A DNA stretch of 64,000 nt from Escallonia rubra (taxonomy: Eukaryota; Streptophyta; Magnoliopsida; Escalloniales; Escalloniaceae), in assembly GCA_033065855.1 (NCBI GenBank), contig JAVXUO010000656.1, positions 62,001 through 126,000 on the forward strand, written 5' to 3'. Both the position numbers and the translations under genes were made by a program. Shown here piece after piece: positions 38,565 through 49,535 of this stretch. How positions within the stretch are numbered: position 1 is the first letter of the stretch; every line of letters begins with the position of its first letter. The notes beneath the pieces are model-generated. The model was not told the DNA's origin and made no database searches. It saw only the letters and a list, made by a program, of their open reading frames with translations.

Positions 38565-41500
38565 TGAAAGTAATCTCAATCTCGGTATACCTTGTTTTTG
38601 AACGCACTGCCCATGAAAACAGGTATAAATCTCCGTGACATAGTAGCTCTCCGGATTGCCTCCTGAAAAAACAAAAGATAAAGCAACAATAAGTAGGTAA
38701 TACGCTAAAGCTACACCATGCAGCAGGGTTCAACAGGAACCAAGCTGATATCAATTTGATAGTTGGGGACCAAAGTAAAGGTAGGCCACCAATTCGTTTG
38801 GCAGATAGAGTGAAAAGACAGCATTCATCAACTCAGAAGATAATTGGTAGTAGACTAAGCATACTCCATAGGTTTGAAAGTTCACTCAGTTTCATGTCTG
38901 CGGAAAAACAAGCATTCACCAATATGCGGATGACTGCTAATGACCTATGGATACTCCATACTTTAGAAGGTTCATACAGTTTCTTCCGCAAAGGACGTAT
39001 CAATAAGTTCGTATCTACCAGTGTATTATATCAGAAGCAACGTGCAAATAATTACCACTAATCGAGAATAAATTAGCGGACCAGTGAAATACTTTGGTCC
39101 TCCATCGTGATTTGGTCAGTCCAGAAGTGACTGTTTCAACCATTTTAAAAGGAAGTTTAATCTTGCGATTTCGAAAGATGAGTGAGAAGGAGGCTTTAAC
39201 AGTTATGTGAAACCAGCCTGATAGGATCCTTCTAGAGATCATGTGGCCCTAGTTCGAGTCACATGGTTTGACTCCCCACTTAGAAGGGGAAGTGAACTAC
39301 AGCGTATCCCCATGTTTGGTAATTCTAAAAATCCCCGCTCAGGTAACGAGCTTGTCGTGCCATGCTGGGATGGATTAAAATACATCAAGATGTCTCATCA
39401 GCCTTCAGCAAGGTCCAACACTTGAACTCAAATCAATCGGAATTAGAACTTACGCTGTGCCTTCTGCCAATTCAGTCTGTGGGGTATGAGGAAAGTTGCC
39501 CAAGAGGCAGCTAGTAGTACCTTTCTTTAATATACCACTAAAACCGAATACCGATGATTGAAAATTTTATATAAATTCATGCCATGTATTGTTCCTCCAC
39601 GAATACGCGGTGATATTTTCCATTTGACACACCTCAAGATCAGTAGAAGATATAGGCTCATCACTGAGAAATGCTTCAGCAAGTTTGTCATCAACTTCAG
39701 AAACAACTTCAATCAATTCACGCCTCTTTTCTGCAACTAATGCTTCAATATTGAAAGGGATTTCTTCACTAACAACTTTTTCCCTGAAAAATGAAACACC
39801 TAAGAAATAAATAGACGCGCACACAAGCATGAGAAGCTATTAGCTAAACAATAAGTATCTTCAAGGACTTCTGAAACAGACCCACTGGAACCACGAAAGT
39901 AATAAGCCCTCAAATGGACAAGGTCAACCAGACCCTGGAAGTCATCTTCCAACCCAATGGGAACTTGCACTGCAGCACTGTTATGCCGGAGCTTCACTCT
40001 AGCCTACAAACACCGAGAGGAGAAATAGAGAGTCAGCAGCACATTGTCATAAATTTTGAGAACAACGTAGCTATATGGAACTTTACGTAGTTAGTTCCTT
40101 ATAAAGCGTTGAGATATTATTTTGAAAGCAGATAAGCTAAGCATAGGACAAGTACCACGTTTCACTCTCATAATTTGATTCAGTTTCAATTTGAGGACAT
40201 TCACTATGTACTTAATTTTGTCATACAACGTGGACCTCAACCAACGTCTTAGGATGCAAAAGATGACCTGCTCGAATCAGCTCCCCGCCAATACTGACAA
40301 AATGTTCAAATTTATACTTCAAGCTGATTTAAGTTTGAATGCCTTCAAATATAATATAACACGGATAAAAGTACTGGGAAAAAACATGATATCATCATTA
40401 AGGGTTTATGGACATAAGGGCCATAACGAAATCTGGAATGAGTCAATGGAGAAAACTAAAGATTGCAAATGTAAGATGGGTATCTGGTTTTGCACAAGTA
40501 ACGATTAAAGGTAAATGCAATAAGAAGTAACAATATATACAGATGGACCGACCATGACTAACTAAAAGCAGCATGAATATAAGCTCATAAGGTCCTACAT
40601 TGTTCACTTCAAATAATATAACTTGTCAATAGATAAATAAGTTCCTACAATAACTTGTGTCAGCGTAAAAACTGACACATCAGGAATCTAAAAGAGCCCC
40701 TCTTCCAAGAGGCTTTTAAACCATGTCTCTGGGTAAATCATTGCATTAATCTCTAGAATCCATCGGTGTTTATTTACAGCAAACTTACACTCTAACTACC
40801 ACGGTAAAGGTGAATTATACTATATTATCCCACGTCGGATGTGGGAAACATCGTGAATGGCCTTAGAAGATCTTGCCAAGGAACTCATAAGTACCTACTT
40901 TTGCTAGCCTTTTGAGGGAGGCATTACTCTGTGGTGGGGCCGTGGACCGGGTCGTTACTGATGGTACTAGAGCCGACTCTCTAAAGCTCGAGTTGGGCTG
41001 TCCATTCAGGTTGCCAGAGTAGGACACAACGGCATACTCGAATCTGGCCAATCTGATTGGGTTGTCGGTATTATCCAACAATGGCTAGAGAGGAATATTT
41101 TGGGCTATGTGTCACTAAGATTGAACTTGCACCTTAGCGGGCGGATGTGGGAAAACTATGTGAATGGCCTTATAAGACCTTGCCAAAAGGAACTAATTAA
41201 CACCTACTTTGCTGGCCCTTTTGAGGGAGGAATAGCCAGACCTGGGTTGCCACATGTACATACCTAGAATTTGTAGAATTCTAATAAAGACTCTTACATA
41301 AATAGTTCATAACCAAATTGGAATGATTTCAAGGTAAAATAAACAACCTGGCTGAGAACTTTCCACGGATCCGCCCCCATTCTATCAAGTTTGTTTATAA
41401 AAGCAAGCCTCGGAACTTCGTATCTTCTCATTTGCCTATCAACAGTAATTGACTGACTTTGAACACCACCAACACTACAAAGGACAAGGATGGCACCATC

Positions 41501-43349
41501 AAGAACACGCAAAGCCCTCTCAACTTCAATTGTGAAATCCACGTGTCCCGGAGTATCAATTATATTCACCTGCAACAAGGAAAAAGAATAAATCCAACAA
41601 CACAATACGCTGCGCTACAAACCTGAGCTACAATTAATGAAGATAAATATGTAACTGAGACGCTTCAGAAAGGGGTAAATTCTTGACATATCAAAGTCAT
41701 CCAAATTTCTCGGTGCAGACGAGAGGTACAATGACGCAGCTTATAAGTTAGCAGTCATAAGACGGACGTACTTAACTTACCAAGCAAGTTTCAGTTTCAA
41801 AAAACTATTTCTGTCTTTTGCAGAAGTTTCAAAGAACACTTTAATGATTCTTCTAAGTCCAGATTTTGTCTAATTTCCTACACCATTGCATCCTATCACA
41901 GCCAAAAAGCGACTCAACTGATACAATTCTGGGATTCACTAGTCCCAAGCAGTAACGAAACTTATTTTCTCCCACAACTTCAAACATTTTCAATTAGGTG
42001 GAAAACAAAAGAAAGTACTACCAGAAAAGAAAAAAAAAATGCCAGTTCAAATGCAGTAAGCAGTAGCAGCAGACTCTATAGTAACCAAGCACTAGCCAAA
42101 CAGGACCTTACTTTCTCTTCAATTCCTCAATGGAATTCTGACAGAAAAACCTGTTCTGCCTCTAGCCCAAATTGCAACAGAACCCTTTTCGCTTATCTTT
42201 CTAAACGACTCAATTAAATAAATAAATAAGAGACAGAAGCAAGAAATGAAATCAGTTCAAGTTTGTCACTTGAAATCCATTGCAAGTGTAATAAGTGGCA
42301 GCACCGTATAGTGACCAAACAGGACCTTACTTTCTCTTCATTTTCCATGTATGATTCTCAGACAAAAACCTATATGCTATTCTGGTTTCTTCTAGTACCA
42401 ATTTGCAAAAAAAAATCCTACCTTCTATACGACTCAACTAAACCAAAGAAAACAAAAAGATAAACAAGAAAAAGAATCAGTTCAAATATGTGACCTATTA
42501 TTCCAAGTGCAATAAGCAGCAGCAGACTGCATAGAAACCAAACAGGACCTTACCTTCTCTTCTTTCCTACCGTATTCCACCCTATCATAGTCAGAAAGCA
42601 ACTCAATCGAAACGATTCTGGTTTTCTCTAGTCCCAACCATAAAGAAACTCATTCATCCAACAACTTCAAACATTTCCAACTTAATGGAACACAAAACTA
42701 ATTAATATTATCAAAATGTCAGTTCAAATTTCCAAGTGCAATGGCAGCAGACTTTATAGTGATGAAACACTCATCAAACAGGACCTTACTTTCTCTACAT
42801 TCCCTCCATAAAATTCTCACACAAAAACACTATACGATTCTGAAAAACCCCATTTTTCCTACCCTTCTACACGATTCAACTAAACACAAAATTAAAGAGA
42901 AAATTAAAAACAAGAAACAAAATTCCAGTTCAAATTTAGGGGACCTGATAGCCATTCCAGGTGCAGTAAGTGGCGGCAGACTGTATGGTGATCCCCTTTT
43001 CCCTCTCCAGGTCCATCGAGTCCATCTTGGCCCCGACACCGTCCTTCCCCCGGACCTCGTGGATCTCGTGGATCCGGCCCGTGTAGTAGAGAATCCGCTC
43101 CGTGAGCGTCGTCTTGCCCGAGTCGATGTGAGCAGAGATCCCGATGTTCCGGAGCCTGTCCATGGACTCCTTCCACCAGGCCTCCTTCGGCTCCCGCGCC
43201 CTGGCGGCGCTGCCCGAGGAGAACCGGCGGGAGTGGAGGTTCCCGGCGAGGAGGGCGGCAATTGGGGAGTGGGGTGGCGGTGGTTTGGAGGAGGTGGAGC
43301 AGAGGCTGTAGAGGAAGCGGGTGGTGGAGAATCTAGAGGATCGTACCAT
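23889..43349 (-). CDS. MEFG1: mitochondrial elongation factor G, 20 exons
   Basis: GTPase that translocates tRNA-mRNA on the mitochondrial ribosome. Exons, all joined in phase: 43349-42945, 41569-41348, 40003-39882, 39783-39633, 38662-38591, 29446-29352 (±1), 29273-29185, 29088-29022, 28423-28385, 28142-28082, 27878-27769, 27687-27613, 27501-27433, 27317-27196, 26747-26622, 25643-25523, 25378-25278, 25192-25132, 24128-24075, 23993-23889. Introns read GT-AG. The product is about 755 aa, matching Arabidopsis MEFG1 (about 754). The Ser/Arg-rich N-terminus with RRFSS looks like a mitochondrial presequence. Motifs: G1 AHIDSGKTT (73-81), G3 DTPGH (140-144), G4 NKLD (194-197); later EF-G domains follow, ending at TKAAE. 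Intron 5 is 9.1 kb and full of transposons; intron 1 holds repeats derived from exon 1. No disabling change seen. Confidence 0.96.
29980..30895 (+). mobile_element. LTR-like relic in MEFG1 intron 5
   Basis: The stretch has repeated AAGGTTTCGAAC words, a TATAAAAAG box (about 30492), a GAGAGAGAGAGAGAG run, then a TTAGCACTTGATTTT motif and an end near ATGCCGGTAACA. This is the layout of a plant Ty3/gypsy LTR and leader. A possible start is TGTTGGCAC near 30046. I cannot find a target duplication, so bounds are approximate. Confidence 0.35.
31739..32669. mobile_element. TIR element with trinucleotide-rich core, copy 1 (possibly PIF/Harbinger-like)
   Basis: Left end GGGTCTGTTTGACAAAG after TAA. 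The right end, inverted, reads GGTAACGTCTGATAG with TAG outside. Subterminal A/T-rich stretches on both sides carry TTTTGGTTTTCG and CAGTTT-type words in inverted orientation. The middle (31930-32420) is rich in GGT/CAC triplets. The closest relative in this window is at 44864-45350. GGGTCTGTTTG-type ends with a TAA target suggest Harbinger/Tourist, but the class is inference. Confidence 0.45.
33147..33435 (+). repeat. two tandem copies of a 125-bp unit, 162 bp apart
   Basis: Both units run from GTTAGATACTTTAAA through AGAGCTTCTAAGT and TAGTATTTTCTGAAATGGCA to a TAATCACT-CTTTG end. They lie in MEFG1 intron 5, just before the chromovirus relic. They are not its LTR, because the sequence after the pol region is unrelated. 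Confidence 0.75.
33737..38460 (+). mobile_element. decayed Ty3/gypsy chromovirus, antisense in MEFG1 intron 5
   Basis: Domains follow the Ty3 order: gag (33737-34300), zinc knuckle and protease (34390-34990), reverse transcriptase (35300-35890, catalytic YFDD at 35730-35741), RNase H (35960-36470), integrase (36500-37420) and a C-terminal chromodomain-like stretch (37830-37960). The 3' flank (38045-38460) looks like an LTR with TATATAAAG at 38257. No matching 5' LTR is seen, so the left end is lost. Stops at 33874, 34838, 35525, 35631 and 36410 and several frameshifts show that it is dead. It is transcriptionally opposite to its host gene. Confidence 0.88.
38527..38562. repeat. (TA)n microsatellite
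   Basis: About 18 TA units in MEFG1 intron 5, 29 bp from the donor site of exon 5. Confidence 0.9.
40829..41270 (+). mobile_element. TRIM-like miniature retroelement in MEFG1 intron 2
   Basis: Two direct repeats (about 40829-40935 and 41140-41236) share GGATGTGGGAAA, GTGAATGGCCTTA, CTTGCCAA, GGAACT, CACCTACTTT-type and CCTTTTGAGGGAGG words. Behind the left one, at 40962-40976, lies TGGTACTAGAGCCGA, one or two changes from the initiator-methionine tRNA primer-binding site TGGTATCAGAGC. Short LTRs, a PBS and no coding sequence fit a terminal-repeat retrotransposon in miniature. Exact ends are unclear. Confidence 0.5.
41860..42945 (-). repeat. tandem array derived from the exon 1 end and 5' splice site of MEFG1
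   Basis: Four intronic units start with CAGTTCAA-type words at 42043, 42253, 42478 and 42720; the parent is at 42926 (spacing 206-242 bp). Each carries a CAAACAGGACCTTA-type word (42097, 42316, 42539, 42775). Read on the gene strand, each unit has a decayed version of the last 17 codons of exon 1 followed by early intron sequence. The copy at 42253-42310 still reads [11 protein letters not shown] before a GT, against [12 protein letters not shown] in exon 1. A partial fifth unit extends to about 41860. Confidence 0.8.
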
Positions 43350-44863
43350 TGCGTGTGGGTGTGAGTGTGCTGGAGGGTTTTAGTGGATTTGGGTAAAACC
43401 CCAAGATTGGTTGGATACTTTTGAGCTGAGTGATTGGTTTGATTTGATAAACCCTAACTGCGGGAGCTCTGGGTTTTGGTTGAAATGTTGAGTGAGGGGT
43501 TTTTGGGTTTAGCTGTAGAGGGAAAGGGAGAAATGAAACGGGGCGGGTTATTCTGACATGGGTTAAACTGTTCGGGGCTCTTGGGAAATGGAGCCCCAAA
43601 CTAGGATATAGGGAAGCAATAATTTTAACATAAAAAATAAACTTGAGTAATACTATGTAATCGTTAACTTTCAGTAGTAAATAAAAAAAGAATGATCGCA
43701 AATGAACCGTTTGATGGAATTTGTATTACTTAAGTCCGCCAGGAATTTGTATTGAAAAAATAATGATTGCAAGTGAAACCGAAGAGTAAAAGGAAGGAGA
43801 TTTTGTTAGTCACGAAGAAAAACTAATGGAGAATATTAAGCTTCTTTAAACTATAGATAGATTAGGTTTAAGATTGAAGGGAATATACATAATATTAATT
43901 TTGGCAAAATTTTAAGAATTAATGGACTGCCAAAATATAAACATAATTTTTAAGTGGAACATGTTAATGTAGAAGAGATAGAATTATAAAATCTTTTTAA
44001 TTGGTTGAATTTTTTAAATGGGAAAAAAAATTAATCAAATTGAATAAAAGAGAGGGGGAGAGAGAGAAAAAAAGAATCCAAATTATTGTTACAAAAATGA
44101 GTAAATTCAAGATGATTCCAAAAGATCAAAATAGGAAAGTCGAGCTAAGAGGGTGTTCGCCTCATTGATGAATGAACAATATTCTCTCGGCTACCGCTTT
44201 ATTACGTATATATTAGATATAAGTATCAAATTAAACTTAGGTAGCAATAATAGTAGTTTGATATAAGCCTCATTTGACACTTTAAATTATGTTATAAATA
44301 ATGAATCTAAATTTATATGTACAAAGATAAATATTAAGAATTCGAGAAAGGCCATAGGAAAAAGCTCAATAGGATGGAGGGACTATATACATCGGAGCCG
44401 ACTAATAAATCTACAAAAGCTTGTGAAAATCGAATAAAATTGAACTTATAATTAGTGCAAGCACGTCGTCGCTCCTTTACTTCACAACGCAAATTGAATA
44501 TAGGTGCCTCCATCTCGTGAGGTTATTCAGTGTTACTACTAGGGGTTCTGCCATTGAGAATATAATGCCAAGAGATCGGAACCATGATATGGGTTTTCTC
44601 GTGGCAGCCTCGATCATGACCAAAAAGAAAATTTAAAAAAAAAACAAGAAGAAAGTTTTCTGATACAAAATTGTAGGGCCCATAAAAGACTAAAAGCAAC
44701 TCAAGGCAATTTCCTCAGCCCATTTACGAAATATTTACCACACCTCCCTAGCTATAGCTCTTTTAGCTCGAACTTCATTGTGCTGAGCAACTCATTTGAC
44801 TTATGCTTGAGAAAAGTGTGCTTGTTCTAACTCATTTAACAAGTCAAACTCTATCACCTAAGG
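43350..44863. promoter_or_regulatory. MEFG1 5' flank and intergenic region
   Basis: The first 250 bases upstream of the MEFG1 ATG are G-rich on the plus strand and hold its 5' UTR and promoter. A longer upstream reading on the minus strand (43333-43701) has no support. The remainder is AT-rich, with no gene recognised. Confidence 0.4.
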
Positions 44864-45350
44864 CTCTATTTGATTTCCTTTTCGTTTTCAGTTTTTTCTC
44901 CAGTTTTATAAACTGGAGGAAAAAAACGTGTTTGACACACAGTTTTCGTTTTTTTTTTTTTCATTCAGTTTTTAAATCATGACTGTTTTTGAAAACTTTC
45001 ATTTAGGAATTTCGAGTTTTGGTTTTTATTTCGAGACCACCACCACCTAGCCACAGCCACCGCTAGCCGACCACTGGAGATCGCCGCCGCCCATCGCCAC
45101 GCCTCACCATCGTCACTGCAAACTATCACTAAAGAAAAAACTCAAAATAAAAACTGGATAACCAAACATCCAAAAGAAAAAAATTCAAAATAAAAACTAG
45201 ATAATCAAAGCCAAAAGAAAAAACTCAAAATAAAAACTGGGTAATCAAACACCCATTTATTTTTGTAAAAAATAAAAACCAAACTAGTTTTGATTTTTAT
45301 TTTTTTGAAAACAGAAAACTAAAACTGAAAGTGATTTCAAACATTACCTT
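44864..45350. mobile_element. TIR element with trinucleotide-rich core, copy 2
   Basis: The left end GGCTCTATTTGATTT follows CTAA and the right end, inverted, reads GGTAATGTTTGAAAT with TTA outside. Terminal regions share GTTTTCAGTTTT words. A CAC/GCC-rich core (45040-45110) parallels the GGT core of the element at 31739. Three near-identical units of about 42 bp built on CTCAAAATAAAAACT lie at 45133-45255. Confidence 0.5.
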
Positions 45351-45818
45351 AGTTAATATTTTTCTCTTTTATATTTCTTACAAAGACAAAATTACAGCAT
45401 GGAGGCATCTTGCATGCTCATAGAATTAGAATTGCTTAATTAATATGGACACTTAACTAAATGGATTCAGATTCTCAATTGCAACCAAGATAATAGCATG
45501 ATGTTAGTGAATAAATAAACAGTGAATTCGTCGCAATAAAATTGAAGCATCTAGTGTTCTTTGGGACCTTTCAGCCCTCTAAAATCTCTTATCGGGAGAC
45601 CATTTAGGAATTGTATCCAATTTTTTCCTACCCGAGAAAATGGGCTAAAAATCAGTTGCTCAAGCCAATCAGGATAGGGGTCAACAAAGATGTTCTAGTT
45701 TCGTGATGACAAAAAAGCATCAACTGTGTGTCCGATGATGGTACAAGACCCTAGACCCTTGCACTGTAGAAACAAGCAGAACAGGGAGAGCCAGCTCATA
45801 CAACAACATCAAGAGAGA
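45351..45818 (+). promoter_or_regulatory. 5' flank of the tail-anchored protein gene
   Basis: No coding sequence recognised. An in-frame ATG at 45726 precedes the preferred start at 45819. I prefer the latter because GGGAMLQ looks like a real N-terminus and the codons before it look like 5' UTR. Confidence 0.35.
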
Positions 45819-48332
45819 ATGGGAGGAGGAGCCATGTTACAAACACTGGAAAGCGGCTTCCCTGCCTACCCCTCAACCACCAATCTTTACCCTCATCATG
45901 CTGACAATCTTTCACTGTCACCCAATTGCTCTGCAACCATTAGTGAACCGTTGTCGCCTACTGATCATGCGCGCCTCAATTGTGCAATTCGAACGAAAGA
46001 TTACATCGCAAGTGGGTCTTACTGACATGATGTTTTTGGGCCTGTTCCATCTCGCATCGAAGTCGAAAATGCCATATCTGATCTTCAAAGGCAAGTTCTT
46101 ATTGTGTGTTTATGTATTTTCTTGTTTTGCTTCTAAAGAGTTTTAGATTCTTAGATTTTCCTTAGGAACCGTGATGTACGTAAGTTGATTTTGGTATCGA
46201 GCTATCGATTTGTTTTTTTTTCCCTTATTGAATTGCATAAAACATTTTATCATACTTGCAAGTATTCTTTTTTTTTTATATTATTTATTCATGTATTTAT
46301 TTATTTATTTATTTTTGCATGGCATTTTGAATCCCCTGAGTGATAAGTTTGCAATCAAGTCCTTGGAGCGCTTAGTTGTTAAGCTGGTCAATGTGATTCA
46401 GACAAAAGTAATATCAAGGATCTGATATGAATTGTAAGTTGTAACCAATCAAGAATAGTGGCTGAAAGAACCCATAATGGAAGATAATTCTTTTTTAATT
46501 GTCATACGCGTCCTTAATCGACTTAAGGAGTTTTGAATTTCAGCCAGGAATTAATTTGGACGATCATGGTAAATAACTAAACAGCGTCTTCTAAATAATT
46601 CTTGTTTTAGGAGAGCACTGCAATATGAGTATTGAAATCTGACTTTTCCCCTGTATAAGAATATCTCAATGCAGTTTGTGTATTGAACATTGACGTGGTT
46701 TTCATCATTTTCTGTCTAAGTAGGGCATTTTATGATTACTTGGAAGTCTACAATCTAAAGATTTAATGCCAATTAGTTGTGATTGTCATTATATTTTCTA
46801 TCCATTGAAATCTAGGTGAAGATTTAGAAAATTTATGTCCTACTTAATTAATTTCCATCCTCAATAGAACTATAGCCTATACTTCGTGCTGGCATTGTTT
46901 CTTGAATTGTGACATGTCCATCTTAGGGTCTTGCATGATTGAAAGATGGGAGTGAGTGAATGCCATATTGTGCAGGTTCTTGCGTGGATATTCTTCACCT
47001 GAATCTGAAAATAACTGGATTCAGCAGAGTCTACACCATCATGATCTAGAAATGCAGCAATCCATTGGGTACAGAAGAATCAACAAATCCTTTCACTTGC
47101 TGCAAACAGAGCCCTTGATTCAGGTACTATTTCTTAAAAGGTGGTTTATAAATTCCGGTTCTTATCAAAAATAGGAAAAACTGTCAGATTGTTTATAGAA
47201 AATCATTCAGTTAAAGGCAATAACTGCGTTTGAGAAATAGCATTAAGGATGTCTGTGTGAAACGTGTACTAATAGGCCTGAACCTCGATACAAGTTGAAG
47301 CAGTAAGTCGCCAAACACGCCCAACCACTGCTTTTGGAGCTCTCAAGCACAATAGTATGCCCTAATACACAATTGCTCTGGGCTGATGCGTGACAACTGT
47401 TGAATAACATGCTCACGCCACGACCATTTGCCAAGCTCTTCTATAGAACATCATATTTGAAGCTTTCTCATGGGTCATGGCAGAGTTTGACCTTTTGCTT
47501 TACGTTTTCATTTTTCCATTCAACTATCACATTTTCAATTTATTATGCTTCTAATGAGGCTGATAATCTAGATGCAGAATTTGGTCATCTCAATAACATC
47601 AGACAAAGATGTTTGGGATGCCATCTTGAACAACAACGTAGTCCAGAATCTCCGAGGCTCAATACACACAGGTTATGAAATGTTGATGATTTCTTTTTTC
47701 CTAAGTCCAACTCATGAGAACTGAATACCTGAACCCATTGTAAGAGATCGCCTCATAATTGAACACAGGCGTGAGGCAAACTTTGGATGAAGAATATTCT
47801 GAATTTTCTGTCAGCATTTGACGGGTAGGAACTGTCAAAATAATGACAAAACTGAACCAGACTATTTGGACTTTTTACTTATGAAACTTCATTCTGTAAG
47901 CATGATGCTACAACTGAAGATTGGTTTCATATTATGTTAAAAAAATGATTAAATCTCATGCATATACCCCATGTTAATATTCCTTTCTAGCTTATGCTTT
48001 AGGTGCACCCAGTTCACTTTTGCAGTTTGGTGTCATACTACTTAGAATTGATACTTGCAGCTAAGGATGAACAAATAGTGGAGAGATCTAGTAACAGAGA
48101 ATCAGACTTGGCGACTGCGCTCCTGAAGTGGATATTGGGCATCACAAATTCGAAGGTTGTGGAGTTGTTGAACAGGATTGGATCGCTCGTGACAGAGATG
48201 TTTCAACCTGTTGAGGAGGACAAACCCACCTCAGAACTCACTCATCTTCTGGAAGAAAAAGTTAGATCCTCGATGCTTCTCTCGGTCGCGATTCTCTTGA
48301 TTGTGGTCGTCACTCGGAGCCATGGAGCCTAG
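45819..48332 (+). CDS. small tail-anchored membrane protein, four exons, one in-frame TGA
   Basis: Exons 45819-46090, 46976-47123, 47578-47671 and 48061-48332 join in phase to 262 codons including the stop. The product would be about 261 aa: a Ser/Pro-rich N-terminus, a helical middle containing VPSRIEVENAISDLQ and SDKDVWDAILNN, and a C-terminal membrane segment LLSVAILLIVVV, six residues from the end. This is a conserved plant family of unknown function as far as I recall. Intron 1 has a GC donor (AG|GCAAGT, 46089-46094). Codon 69 is TGA (46023-46025), followed in frame by conserved-looking sequence, so the copy may be a recent pseudogene or the base an error. Exons 2-4 show no other damage. 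Confidence 0.72.
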
Positions 48333-48651
48333 TCACTGGCCCCCAGGCAGCCTGGAATTTTAGGAAGATTCTAAAGAATAGTTGGCTGCAACAATGTCTC
48401 CGGTGACTTGTGTCTTAGTTATTGATGAACAACGTTGATCTCTTGGATTTCAACTTCCACATTCTCAACAAGTTCTAGTTCCCAATTCATTGCTAACTAC
48501 AACTATATCCCAACAAGTTCTAGTTCTGCATTCATTGTTAGCCACAGTATCCCTGTATGTAAAAGATTTATAGATCTCAAATCGGGGATCCCGTTGGAAA
48601 GGAAGCTAGGGAGGAGAAACTTTCCATGTCAAACCCTTTAATCTATCTATA
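48333..48651 (+). other. 3' flank of the tail-anchored protein gene
   Basis: Two near-identical words CAACAAGTTCTAGTTC (48464 and 48508) form a short direct repeat. No terminator or poly(A) site can be placed. The Helitron begins at the right edge. Confidence 0.4.
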
Positions 48652-49494
48652 TCTATACTACCTATAAAAGTATGAATGTTATAAATGGACGATTATGTCT
48701 TCCGTTAATTCCGTCAATTACATTATTACCCTTCTTTTATTCTTCCCTTTTAAATTTTGATGAAATTAAAAGAACATTGGGTAATGAATCCATTTTATAC
48801 ATTGAAAAATGAAAAGTGTGATGAGAAAGAAAAACTGAACAAAGAAATTCTTTTATTATTCTCTTTTTAATTTGGTTAAAATGAAATAAACATTAGATAT
48901 TGAACTGGTTAATGAGAATTGTGATTTTTTTTCCTTGCATTTTTAGGTTAGCAAACAATTAACCAATTGAAAATCTGAAAAACAAAAACAAAATAAAGAA
49001 ACTGAAATACGTGAAAAATCAATTGAGACATAAAAAATTGTTGAAAAAACAAAAACAGAAAAAAAAACGAAAAAGGGTTAAATATGCATAAAAAGGGTTA
49101 AATATGGTGTTAATTTGAACTGAAAATATATTCAGTTATTGTAGTTCAATACCGAGTGTTTTGCATTTTTTATTGATGAAATGCAAATTACTTGGTCTTG
49201 AAAATTATAAATCTTAACTATAAACCAATTTAACAGATTACAAAAATAAAGACATAGATTCATCCTTTTAATTTTTTCATTTGCTTTTATTTTCAGCAGT
49301 ACATCAAACATTTCTTCAATCCAGAAGCTTATAAAAAATATTTCTAAACGTTGAACTGATTACGATTGCGAACATCAAATACACGTTTCTTCTAAAACAA
49401 GTCACAGAAGAAATAAAAATCTCAATAATAATAATAATATCACCTCAAATATTACATTCGACTATATCCACGTGCAACACACGTGCTTATACTA

Positions 49495-49495
<1 letters not shown>
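48652..49495 (+). mobile_element. non-autonomous Helitron (844 bp)
   Basis: The 5' end TCTATACTACCTATAAAAG is the canonical plant Helitron start. The 3' end has a CACGTG-CAACA-CACGTG hairpin (49469-49485), then CTTATA and the CTAG terminus at 49492-49495. The flanking bases are A on the left (48651) and T on the right (49496), as expected for insertion between A and T without duplication. There is no Rep/helicase sequence, so it depends on an autonomous partner. Confidence 0.82.

Positions 49496-49496
<1 letters not shown>

Positions 49497-49531
<35 letters not shown>
49497..49531. repeat. (TA)n microsatellite
   Basis: TA run beginning one base after the Helitron terminus; the element probably inserted into or beside it. 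Confidence 0.85.

Positions 49532-49535
<4 letters not shown>

Noticed and set aside
41860..42945. CRISPR-like regular array
   Set aside because: Units are over 200 bp, diverged and in a plant intron; there are no short identical repeats with unique spacers.
42741..43364. 207-codon plus-strand reading
   Set aside because: It is antisense to MEFG1 exon 1, whose GTPase motifs are unmistakable.
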